DNA of 64,000 nucleotides, taken from positions 186,001 to 250,000 of the forward strand of contig JAHIXK010000002.1 in NCBI GenBank assembly GCA_018815245.1. The letters are read 5' to 3'. Below the pieces are notes generated by a model. The model did not search any database. It saw only the letters and a program-made list of their open reading frames with translations, and was not told the origin of the DNA. Positions within the stretch are counted from its first letter, which is position 1, and each line of letters begins with the position of its first letter. The stretch is from Gammaproteobacteria bacterium (GTDB lineage Bacteria > Pseudomonadota > Gammaproteobacteria > Burkholderiales > Burkholderiaceae_B). Positions 28,689 to 36,308 of the stretch are shown here, piece by piece. The position numbers and the translations under genes are program-made.

Positions 28689-30059
28689 ATGAACCTTGCC
28701 AAGAAACAACTTTCCCACGCCGAATTACTTGAACTGGATGCACGGTACTGCTGGCACCCCTTCACGCAAATGCAAACCGCAGCACCTCCCCTTCCTGTGG
28801 TGCGCGGGCAAGGTGAATTTCTGTTTGATGCCCAAGGCAACAAATACTTCGATGCAGTTTCAAGCTGGTGGGTAAACATACACGGCCACAGCAACCCGGT
28901 CATCGCCCAAGCCATTTCAAACCAAGCCCTTGAGCTAGAACATGTCATGTTTGCCGGCGTTACACACCCGCCAGCTGCCCTGCTGGCAGAAAAGCTGATT
29001 CAACATGCACCTGCGCCCATGGCCAAGGTGTTTTATTCCGACAATGGCTCAACTGCCATTGAAGTGGCCCTGAAAATGGCATTTCAGTATTGGCAAAACA
29101 AAGGCATTGCCAACAAAAAGCGCATCATCGCACTTGATGGCGGATACCACGGTGACACCTTCGGGGCCATGGCCACCGGCAAATCCAGTGGCTTTTATGA
29201 CCCTTTTGCCCCTTGGTTATTCAAGGTTGATTTCATACCCACGGGCGTGTGCGCCTGCACCGAAGAAGAAGCCCTGGCCGCGCTGGATCAACTGCTGGCT
29301 GACGGCGCCCGGGAAATCGCTGCACTTGTTCTGGAGCCTCTGATTCAAGGCGCCAGCGGCATGCGTTTCACGCGCCCCGCCCATGTGGCCGAACTGTGCA
29401 AACGCTGTGAGGCGGCTGGTGTGCTGGTTATATTCGACGAAGTGTTCACCGGCTTTGGCCGAACCGGCACCCTGTTTGCAGCCGAGCAAGTGACCCAGTT
29501 TGGCGGACAAGCCGACATCGTTTGCATTTCAAAAGGGCTGACGGGCGGCTTCATGCCCATGGCAGCCACACTGACCAGCCAGGCTGTTTACGATGCATTT
29601 TTAAGCAACAACGTAGGCCACGCATTGCTGCACGGCCATTCCTACACCGCCAACCCACTGGGTTGCGCAGCCGCCCTGGCCAGCATGGCCTTGTTTCATG
29701 ACGAAAGCACCTGGGCGAACATTCGGAAAATTGAAGCCACGCACCAGCGCTGGCTGCCCGCCCTAGCCTGCCACCCTTTGATTGAAAACCCACGGGTGTG
29801 CGGCACCGTGGCGGCCTTTGAGCTAAAATCCAGTCACAGTCAGTGTGGTTCAGGCTACGGTTCCAGTGCCAGTCAATGGATACGCCAAACGTTTCTTGAA
29901 CTTGGCATTGTGGTGCGCCCCTTGGGCAGCACCGTGTATTGGGTGCCACCCTATTGCACCGCGCCCGAAACGCTCGAGAATGCCTACCAAACACTGATAA
30001 ACGTATTACAACGCTGGGGCAGCCTGATTGCACCCAGCCCCGGAAGCGAATTGTTCTGA
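28689..30059 (+). CDS. bioA: adenosylmethionine-8-amino-7-oxononanoate aminotransferase
   Basis: PLP aminotransferase that uses SAM as amino donor to make 7,8-diaminopelargonate. The 456 residues begin at ATG 28689 (a TTG two codons upstream is unlikely) and show RYCWHPFTQMQT (about 17-28), SSWWVNIHGHSNP, FYSDNGSTAIEVALKMA, ALDGGYHGDTFG, FDEVFTGFGRTG (about 249-260), the PLP lysine in CISKGLTGGFMPMA, and HGHSYTANPLGCAAAL. It lies 12 bases after bioD and nine before bioB. Confidence 0.95.
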   Translation: MNLAKKQLSHAELLELDARYCWHPFTQMQTAAPPLPVVRGQGEFLFDAQGNKYFDAVSSWWVNIHGHSNPVIAQAISNQALELEHVMFAGVTHPPAALLAEKLIQHAPAPMAKVFYSDNGSTAIEVALKMAFQYWQNKGIANKKRIIALDGGYHGDTFGAMATGKSSGFYDPFAPWLFKVDFIPTGVCACTEEEALAALDQLLADGAREIAALVLEPLIQGASGMRFTRPAHVAELCKRCEAAGVLVIFDEVFTGFGRTGTLFAAEQVTQFGGQADIVCISKGLTGGFMPMAATLTSQAVYDAFLSNNVGHALLHGHSYTANPLGCAAALASMALFHDESTWANIRKIEATHQRWLPALACHPLIENPRVCGTVAAFELKSSHSQCGSGYGSSASQWIRQTFLELGIVVRPLGSTVYWVPPYCTAPETLENAYQTLINVLQRWGSLIAPSPGSELF

Positions 30060-30068
30060 AGGATCCAC

Positions 30069-31064
30069 ATGGAAAGCCAAATTACCTGGGTTGAAAACAA
30101 AAAACCAACCCCACCCGCTCCCGAGAAGCAGCGCTGGAGCATCGAAGCCATTGAGGCCCTGTTCGCCCTGCCTTTCAACGACCTTATTTTTAAAGCTCAG
30201 CAAGTACACCGCGAACACTTCGATGCCAACACCGTGCAGCTTTCCACCCTGTTGTCGATTAAAACAGGCGGCTGCCCGGAAGACTGCGGCTACTGCCCAC
30301 AATCAGCCAAGTACAACACCGGCGTAGAAGCTGAAAAGCTGATGCCCATCGACGACGTATTGAAAGCCGCCCAAGCCGCCAAAGACAAAGGCGCGACCCG
30401 CTTCTGCATGGGCGCAGCCTGGCGCAGCCCCAAAGACCATCAAGTTGAAGCCGTGGGCGAAATGGTTGCAGCCGTGAAAGCCATGGGACTTGAAACCTGC
30501 GTAACCCTTGGCATGCTGAAAGAAAGCCAGGCCAAACAACTGCAGGAAGCTGGCCTTGATTACTACAACCACAATCTGGATACCTCGCCCGACTTTTATG
30601 GCGACATTATCAGCACCCGCACTTACCAAGACCGCCTGGATACGCTAGATCGTGTTCGCGACGCTGGCATTAAAGTGTGCTGCGGTGGCATTGTGGGCCT
30701 GGGTGAAACTGTGACCCAGCGAGCGGGCTTGATTGCGCAACTGGCCAACATGGCCGAGCCGCCCGAAAGCGTGCCCATCAACAACCTGGTGAAAGTGGAA
30801 GGCACTCCACTGGCCGACAACGACGAAATTGACCCACTCGATTTTGTACGCACAATCGCGGTGGCACGCATTACCATGCCGGGCAGTTTTGTGCGTTTGT
30901 CCGCTGGTCGCGAGAGCATGAGCGAGAGCACACAGGCACTTTGTTTCCTGGCCGGTGCCAATTCGATTTTCTATGGCGAAAAACTGTTGGTAACAGACAA
31001 CCCCGAACTGGAAAAAGACACCCGACTGTTCAAGAAACTGGGCTTAAAGCGCCTTGAGAACTAA
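30069..31064 (+). CDS. bioB: biotin synthase
   Basis: Radical SAM enzyme inserting sulfur into dethiobiotin. The 331 residues contain the cluster motif [10 protein letters not shown] (CxxxCxxC, about 66-75), the [2Fe-2S] ligands in the region [10 protein letters not shown] and [12 protein letters not shown], and [11 protein letters not shown]. The C-terminal RLSAGRE holds the Arg ligand. It is the last gene of the biotin operon; a GC-rich hairpin follows about 75 bases later. Confidence 0.96.
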   Translation: MESQITWVENKKPTPPAPEKQRWSIEAIEALFALPFNDLIFKAQQVHREHFDANTVQLSTLLSIKTGGCPEDCGYCPQSAKYNTGVEAEKLMPIDDVLKAAQAAKDKGATRFCMGAAWRSPKDHQVEAVGEMVAAVKAMGLETCVTLGMLKESQAKQLQEAGLDYYNHNLDTSPDFYGDIISTRTYQDRLDTLDRVRDAGIKVCCGGIVGLGETVTQRAGLIAQLANMAEPPESVPINNLVKVEGTPLADNDEIDPLDFVRTIAVARITMPGSFVRLSAGRESMSESTQALCFLAGANSIFYGEKLLVTDNPELEKDTRLFKKLGLKRLEN

Positions 31065-31139
31065 GCTAAAAAAGCCATTGTTTTTAATCAAGAAAACTGC
31101 AATGCCAAGTTTAAATACATGATTCAAATCAATGGTTTG

Positions 31140-31170
31140 GCGGGGCGAAGGCAAGCCTTCTCCCGCTTTA
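31140..31170 (+). terminator. hairpin ending the biotin operon
   Basis: GCGGG (31140-31144) pairs with CCCGC (31162-31166), enclosing GAAGGC/GCCTTC around a two-base loop, followed by TTTAT. It is 75 bases after the bioB stop. The short T run makes it a moderate terminator. Confidence 0.65.
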
Positions 31171-31258
31171 TCCAAGCCAAATTTACGCGCATAATTAAAC
31201 CCTTACATGCGGAACAGCTCAAATTGCTTGAATTGACGCTGCCCAAGGGAATAAAAAC

Positions 31259-31648
31259 ATGAAAAAAATACTACTTTGCGCCTGTGTCGCAATAATGCCC
31301 ACGCTGGCCAGTGCCCAAGCTGGTGGCGTAACACTGGATATCGATGGCCAAAGCCCATTGAGCAAGTGGGGGCGGTGGACAAGTGCCGAAAATGGCGGCC
31401 TGGGCTATGGCTTCAAACTGAACCAGGACCGCAGCAAAACGCCCCTAGGCGCACAATGGGGCACGGGCGACTGGGTATTCAAGCTTAGCCGTGAAGAAGG
31501 CGGCAAGATGCCTGATTTGTTCTTTGGGCTGAAGGTTTCTGAAAATCAATTACAAACCACATCGCTGGGCTGCATGAGCAACAGCGGCAGCGCCACCCGA
31601 TACAGCAGCACCATGTGCGGTGTTCAACTGGACATGAATTTGCAGTAA
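31259..31648 (+). CDS. small secreted protein of unknown function
   Basis: I do not recognise a family. The 129 residues start with a signal peptide (MKKILLCACVAIMPTLASA, cleavage about 19-21). The mature part is Gly/Ser/Trp-rich with short beta-type segments (GVTLDIDGQSPLSKWGRW, LGYGFKLNQD, GDWVFKLS, FFGLKVSEN). Two Cys near the end (C104 and C119) could form a disulfide. No transmembrane helix or lipobox is seen. It lies about 190 bases after bioB, behind the operon hairpin, so it likely has its own promoter. It converges on the porin gene across several terminators. Confidence 0.6.
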   Translation: MKKILLCACVAIMPTLASAQAGGVTLDIDGQSPLSKWGRWTSAENGGLGYGFKLNQDRSKTPLGAQWGTGDWVFKLSREEGGKMPDLFFGLKVSENQLQTTSLGCMSNSGSATRYSSTMCGVQLDMNLQ

Positions 31649-31677
31649 TTGTTTGAATCAAGTTTTAAAAGAGAGAA

Positions 31678-31707
31678 AGCACCTTGAGTCCAAGGTGCTT
31701 TTTTTTC
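31678..31707 (+). terminator. rho-independent terminator after the secreted-protein gene
   Basis: AGCACCTTG (31678-31686) pairs with CAAGGTGCT (31691-31699) around a four-base loop and is followed by seven Ts, ideal for the plus strand. Confidence 0.92.
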
Positions 31708-31733
31708 GCCTGCGCAATTCGCAGGCGAAAAAT
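31703..31733. terminator. second hairpin between convergent genes
   Basis: CGCCTGCG (31707-31714) and CGCAGGCG (31720-31727) form a tight stem flanked by Ts on the left and As on the right, so it can serve either strand, particularly the minus. Confidence 0.75.
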
Positions 31734-31735
31734 AG

Positions 31736-31761
31736 AAAAAGCCACCCGAAGGTGGCTTTTT
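31736..31761. terminator. terminator of the porin gene
   Basis: GCCACC (31741-31746) and GGTGGC (31751-31756) close a CGAA tetraloop with five As before and five Ts after. It works in both directions and lies about 40 bases past the porin stop on the minus strand. A 16-base perfect palindrome at 31779-31794 follows. Confidence 0.9.
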
Positions 31762-31801
31762 CAAACTTTGCATTCAAACCAAGCTTAAGCTTGGCATTGA
31801 A

Positions 31802-32902
31802 TTAGAAGTTGTGACGCAGACCAATTGTGAAGTTGTCCTGGTCTGTTTCAGCACCAGATGCTTTTACTTCAGTGTTCAGACGGTTGTAACCCACGTATGT
31901 ACGTGTACGCTTGCTCAGGTCGTAGTAGTAAGCAATCTGAACTTGAGTAATATCAGAAGCAGCAACCAAATCGTTGCGCTCTGCATCAGCGTACATACCA
32001 AACACGCCGCTGTTCGCGCTCAAAGGCAGAGTTGCAGACAAAGCATATTCAGTGTTGCTGTCTTCGCCGTTTGCATTGGCTGCGTACAGGTTCTTCTGGG
32101 CAACCAAGCCACCAACAGAGAACGTACCGAAGTTGTATGTAGCAACACCCTGAATAACTTGCTCAACACCAGAAGTCGCGTTCAATGTGTTCTGAGTGCG
32201 TTCTTGTGAATCGATGGATTGCAAGCCACCACCAACTGTCAACGCACCAACTTTGTAAGTTGCAGCGATTTCAGTTGAACGTGTGTCGTTTTCTTTGTTG
32301 GCCGCGCCTACGTTGTTTGCCGCATTGTCTGTGCCGTTGCTCAAAGCGTGACGAGCATTAACCTGTACACCAGCGAAAGTTGCCGCATAACCGAAGGAGT
32401 TACCAACGCGCTGTTCACGGGTAATGGCTTGGCCTGTACCCGCATTTGTTGAACCAACTGTAGTCAAAGGACCACCGTTGTTTGATACAGAACCGATCAA
32501 GGAAGCCTGGTTGTACAAAGGGGCTTGTGAATCGTTACCGCCGTCTTGTGAACCGATTACGAACAGGCCATATGCACCCTTCAGGCCCAAATAGGCGTGA
32601 CGAGTAGACAAAGGACCAGCTGCGCCAGCAGAGCCTGAGGCTACGTTGTCAGAATCAACACCGAATTCGTAGGCGAAAATCGCGCTCAAACCACCGCCCA
32701 GATCTTCCTGACCCTTGATACCGAAACGTGAGGATGCATCTTCAACTACGAAGTTGCCACCAGCGTCAACGCCGGCAGCTTCAGTGGATTGGTGATCCAG
32801 AGTTTGGTGTACACGACCATACAAAGTTACATTTGATGAATCAGCAAATACTGGAGCGGCAAATGCCAGGCCCAGAGCAGCAGCTACTAGCTTCTTGTTC
32901 AT
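31802..32902 (-). CDS. Gram-negative porin
   Basis: Trimeric outer-membrane porin of the Burkholderiales type (OmpC/Porin_4 class), letting small solutes diffuse. The 366 residues have a signal peptide (MNKKLVAAALGLAFAAPVFA, cleavage at 20-21). The first strand is VTLYGRVHQTLDHQ, the following segment is SRFGIKGQEDLGGGLSAIF, and the repeated amphipathic strands end in FTIGLRHNF, with the terminal Phe recognised by the BAM machinery. AAGGG stands seven bases before ATG 32902. Codon use is even, as in strongly expressed genes. It is monocistronic, between a long leader region and its own terminator. Confidence 0.95.
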   Translation of the reverse strand: MNKKLVAAALGLAFAAPVFADSSNVTLYGRVHQTLDHQSTEAAGVDAGGNFVVEDASSRFGIKGQEDLGGGLSAIFAYEFGVDSDNVASGSAGAAGPLSTRHAYLGLKGAYGLFVIGSQDGGNDSQAPLYNQASLIGSVSNNGGPLTTVGSTNAGTGQAITREQRVGNSFGYAATFAGVQVNARHALSNGTDNAANNVGAANKENDTRSTEIAATYKVGALTVGGGLQSIDSQERTQNTLNATSGVEQVIQGVATYNFGTFSVGGLVAQKNLYAANANGEDSNTEYALSATLPLSANSGVFGMYADAERNDLVAASDITQVQIAYYYDLSKRTRTYVGYNRLNTEVKASGAETDQDNFTIGLRHNF

Positions 32903-33194
32903 ATTTCACCCTTATTAGTGTTGGTTGAATCTTTGCCGCCATTTCTAGCGGCACGAGAGACAATGTACACGGGGACCCTTGGGCCGACCAACCAAATCAT
33001 GGTGCGAGAATCACGAAAACGCCGTTTTTGTCGCTGACGTGCAACAGGCAAAATCGATCGTTCCGATAGTTTTGTGTCATCGCCGATTCGCAAGAATTGA
33101 CCTAAGACCCGCAAAAACCCTTGATTATTAAAAACTTAGAAATAAACAAAACACTTTTCATGCCCAACAAACATACCCAGCAGGGGAGACATCA
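32903..33194 (-). other. long leader/promoter region of the porin gene
   Basis: No gene is seen. On the minus strand a small stem (GCCGC/GCGGC at 32935-32952) lies about 35 bases before the porin start. TTGGTC and TACATT 18 bases apart are a weak promoter candidate roughly 80 bases upstream. The AT-rich part nearest 33150 could hold upstream control sites. Porin leaders are often targets of small RNAs; no specific pairing was identified. Confidence 0.4.
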
Positions 33195-33980
33195 TCAACT
33201 GTCTTTTTTATCCAACACGAGACGATCCGAACGCCCCATTTCAGCGCAAATACGGGTGATATCCGGCGAGAAACTAATCACCCGATCCGCGTAGGCCACA
33301 AAACCCATGGCTTGATGCAAATCAAGCCGCAGCCAGTCTGGGTGGGCTTGAGCCAACCGCCGGGCCTGCAATTTGCCTTTGCCGCAAAGCACCGCCATGG
33401 TGACATGAGCAACACCTTCACGCGCCAAAATGTCTTGGGCCGCTTTCCATTGCGCATCCAGCCCCAGGCTTTGACCCGGCGCATCGCCAAAGACCACCAG
33501 TACTTTCAAGGAATGGGGCGGTGACACGCGGTAGTGCTGTGTAGCCAAGGCCAGGGCCTGCGCTCCGGCTTGCAATTCGGGGCGTGGGCTGGAAAGAAAT
33601 ACAGACAAATCGTGGCAAATAAAGCGACCGGAAACGTTTAACAGCTTCAGGAAATGTTGAAACTGCTTCCCGATCTGGGCAACCGAGACGCCCAAACAAA
33701 GGTCAAGCTGCAAACCCCTCAGCTTTTTGTATTGCACCTTTTTTTCCAGAAAAAAGGACAGGCGGGATTGCGCGGGCCGCCTGGGTTCAAGCGCCCGCAA
33801 TGGAATATAGGCCGAAATACGTTCATCCATTTCAAACAGAAACAGGCTTTCGCGGGGCCCCAGCAACACCCAGTCTGCACCTGGGTACTCCGCCTGAAGT
33901 CCGCCCAAGGCAGCACGCACAGCCAAGGCATTTTCCAAGCCGACGTTAAACCACACACCAATTCGCTTTGCAACTGCCAT
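33195..33980 (-). CDS. glycosyltransferase-9-like protein, shortened
   Basis: Probably a divergent member of the heptosyltransferase (GT9) group. At 261 residues it is about 80-100 shorter than usual. The N-terminal half shows only a loose Rossmann pattern (RIGVWFNVGLENALAVRAAL). The C-terminal half has GT-B features: LKVLVVFGDAPGQSLG, VTMAVLCGKGKLQARRLA and LHQAMGFVAYADRVISFSPD, the position of the GT9 motif with a conserved Asp followed by His, but here the His is missing. Activity is uncertain. ATG 33980 overlaps the TGA of the glycosyltransferase gene upstream (TGATG), so both are made from one mRNA. Confidence 0.5.
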   Translation of the reverse strand: MAVAKRIGVWFNVGLENALAVRAALGGLQAEYPGADWVLLGPRESLFLFEMDERISAYIPLRALEPRRPAQSRLSFFLEKKVQYKKLRGLQLDLCLGVSVAQIGKQFQHFLKLLNVSGRFICHDLSVFLSSPRPELQAGAQALALATQHYRVSPPHSLKVLVVFGDAPGQSLGLDAQWKAAQDILAREGVAHVTMAVLCGKGKLQARRLAQAHPDWLRLDLHQAMGFVAYADRVISFSPDITRICAEMGRSDRLVLDKKDS

Positions 33981-35113
33981 CAAGAACGGCCCAAGCGTGG
34001 TGTTTGAATGGTGTCGATCAGCCCGTCGATATTGCTTTGTTTGCCAAACTGGGCCAATACAGCTTGCTGGCCTTGTGCAGCCATGTCGCGGGCCTTTTGC
34101 GGCTCGGCCAGAACAACGCCCAAGGCTTGAACCCAGGCATCAAGCGCCCCAGGCACATGGGGTGCAGGGCAAACATAACCAGTGATGCCACTTTGCACGG
34201 TTTCCGGCAAACCACCCACGTTGCTGACCACCACGGGTACGCCAAGACCCAAGGCCTCTATCTGGCTCATACCCAGTGGCTCGTAACTCGACGGCATCAC
34301 CAATACGTCTGCCCTTCTAATCAGTGGCGCAACCGGGTTCAGCATGCCGGGCAGCACCACATGCGGCGCCAAACCCAAACGCTGCACCTCGGTTTCAATG
34401 GCTTGGCGGGTTTCACCCTCGCCTGCCCCCACGTACAACAAATTCGGAAAACGTGGCAGCAAAGCCTTGACCACCTGCAGCATGAAACTGTGACCCTTTT
34501 CAACCCTGAACATGGCGGCATGCGCAATAACCGGGCGTTGCTGCAGGTCATTTAACCGCTCGTCCAGTTCAGCGGGCAGGCCAAGTGAGGCAGCAGCGGC
34601 AATGCCTTCGAAATCAATGCCGGGGTACAGCACGCCAATTTTTTCAGGCAGAACTCCGCTGTTTTGAAGCAGTTGATCTTTCAACGCCTGGCTGGGCGTG
34701 AAAGTTTGGTCAAACATCTGGTTGTAAGTAAACGCTTTGGCTGGGCCAGGCTGGTAGGTGCGCATACGGATCAGCCTTGGCCGTGGCTTCAACAAACCCA
34801 CTTTGGCCAGTGCGTGCACTGTGATGGAACAAAGATTGGCATCGTGACTGCTGTGGCACACCACAGCCACAGGTTTGTGTTCACGCAGCAAGGCGGCCAG
34901 TTTCAGCACGCTGGGTGGGTGAATGGCATTGCGAAAAGGGATGTGCTCTACATTCAGGCCAAGCTTGTGTGCTTCTTGCGAAATTCGGCTGCCAAGCCTG
35001 CACAATACATAGGGCACGTACCCTTTGGCTTTCAGGCCTACCGCTTGTTCAAGCAACTGCAGCTCTTGACCGCCGATGTTTTTGGAACTTTCAGAAAAGA
35101 AAATGGGGGTCAT
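33980..35113 (-). CDS. family 4 glycosyltransferase
   Basis: Retaining GT-B glycosyltransferase, most likely adding a sugar to lipopolysaccharide core or another surface glycan. The 377 residues show IFFSESSKNIGGQELQLLEQ at the acceptor side. The donor domain has IAHAAMFRVEKGHSFMLQV, LLYVGAGEGE, VVLPGMLNPVAPLIRRADV, and the exact E-x7-E motif EPLGMSQIE (about 281-289) followed by VVVSNVGGLPETV. It is coupled to the GT9-like gene and divergent from the heptosyltransferase. Substrates cannot be predicted. Confidence 0.88.
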   Translation of the reverse strand: MTPIFFSESSKNIGGQELQLLEQAVGLKAKGYVPYVLCRLGSRISQEAHKLGLNVEHIPFRNAIHPPSVLKLAALLREHKPVAVVCHSSHDANLCSITVHALAKVGLLKPRPRLIRMRTYQPGPAKAFTYNQMFDQTFTPSQALKDQLLQNSGVLPEKIGVLYPGIDFEGIAAAASLGLPAELDERLNDLQQRPVIAHAAMFRVEKGHSFMLQVVKALLPRFPNLLYVGAGEGETRQAIETEVQRLGLAPHVVLPGMLNPVAPLIRRADVLVMPSSYEPLGMSQIEALGLGVPVVVSNVGGLPETVQSGITGYVCPAPHVPGALDAWVQALGVVLAEPQKARDMAAQGQQAVLAQFGKQSNIDGLIDTIQTPRLGRS

Positions 35114-35240
35114 TTGAATTTGAGGGCAAAATTGGTTCGAGTCGCGGTCTATATTCGCTCTATCTTACGCCGTCAGTTTAATGCGCCTTGGTAAGCGCAT
35201 GGGCGTGAATTCACTCTAAACAATCTTGGGCTGAAATACC

Positions 35241-36308
35241 TTGCAAAAAATTCTGGTGATTAAATTAAGACACCATGGTGATGTGCTTTTAACTACGGCG
35301 CTGTACCACGCCCTGTACGATCAGTTTCCGGGCGCGCAAGTGGACACGCTGATTTACAAAGAAACCACGCCCTTGCTACAGAACAACCCGCATTTGAACC
35401 AGGTGTTGTGCATTGACCGCAAGCTGAAAGGCTTTGCGCGCCTGAAAACAGAACTGGGTCTGGTGTTCAAGGTTCGACAAACCCGTTACGACGCCGTGGT
35501 GCATTTGACCGATCAATGGATTGGCGCGCTGGTGGCCCGGTTTTCCAAAGCACCCGTTCGGGTACAAATGGCCTGCGCCAAACGCGACAAAGCCTTGTGG
35601 CACGCATGCTTTACCGACCGTGTTGTACCCCCGGCCCGTGGGCAAGCCCACGCTGTGGAGCTGAATCTGCTGTGCCTGCAGGCTTTGGGCATCAACCCAC
35701 GCAGCATTCGCGGTGAAATGGTACTGCGCCCAAGCCCGGAGAACCTTGAAAAAGCTGATCACATGTTGACCGAACAAGGCATTGGCGAACCGTTTGTTCT
35801 GATTCACCCTGCCGCACGCTGGCCCTTCAAATGTTGGGAAGACGACAAGTTTGCAGACGTGGTGGTGCACCTGCTTAAAAAAGGTTTGCATGTGGTGTTA
35901 ACTTGTAGCCCCGACCCGGTTGAGATGGCCACCACAGCGGAAATTGAACAGCTGGCACGCAACAGGCTTGGCGCGGCTTCAGGGAAACTGGGGAAGTTGG
36001 TGAACGTGGGTGGAAAAATGAGCCTGCCTTTACTGGCGGCCTTGCTGAAACTGTGCAAATTCTATGTGGGTGTGGATTCAGCGCCCATGCACATGGCCGC
36101 AGCATTGAATGTGCCACAAGTGGCCTTGTTCGGCCCTTCCTGGGTGCAGGAATGGCGACCTTGGTCAGACAAAGCAACGGTGATCTATGCGGGTGATTAT
36201 GGGCCTCTGCCCCACCCTGACAGCATTAATACCGACGACCCCACGCGCTTGTTGGCCGCAATCCCCACCGAGGTGGTCATTCAATCTGTGGACAAACTGG
36301 TCGACTAA
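35241..36308 (+). CDS. heptosyltransferase-family protein (WaaQ/RfaQ-like, GT9)
   Basis: Probable lipopolysaccharide core glycosyltransferase. The 355 residues begin at TTG 35241 with KILVIKLRHHGDVLLTTAL, the heptosyltransferase start; no ATG exists nearby in frame. The second half has PFVLIHPAARWPFKCWEDDK (donor-binding region) and YVGVDSAPMHMAAALNVP, the intact Asp-Ser-x-x-x-His motif missing in the neighbour at 33195. The start KLRHHGDVLL suggests heptosyltransferase III, but the acceptor is unknown. Its stop overlaps the msbA stop by three bases tail to tail (CTAA). Confidence 0.87.
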   Translation: MQKILVIKLRHHGDVLLTTALYHALYDQFPGAQVDTLIYKETTPLLQNNPHLNQVLCIDRKLKGFARLKTELGLVFKVRQTRYDAVVHLTDQWIGALVARFSKAPVRVQMACAKRDKALWHACFTDRVVPPARGQAHAVELNLLCLQALGINPRSIRGEMVLRPSPENLEKADHMLTEQGIGEPFVLIHPAARWPFKCWEDDKFADVVVHLLKKGLHVVLTCSPDPVEMATTAEIEQLARNRLGAASGKLGKLVNVGGKMSLPLLAALLKLCKFYVGVDSAPMHMAAALNVPQVALFGPSWVQEWRPWSDKATVIYAGDYGPLPHPDSINTDDPTRLLAAIPTEVVIQSVDKLVD

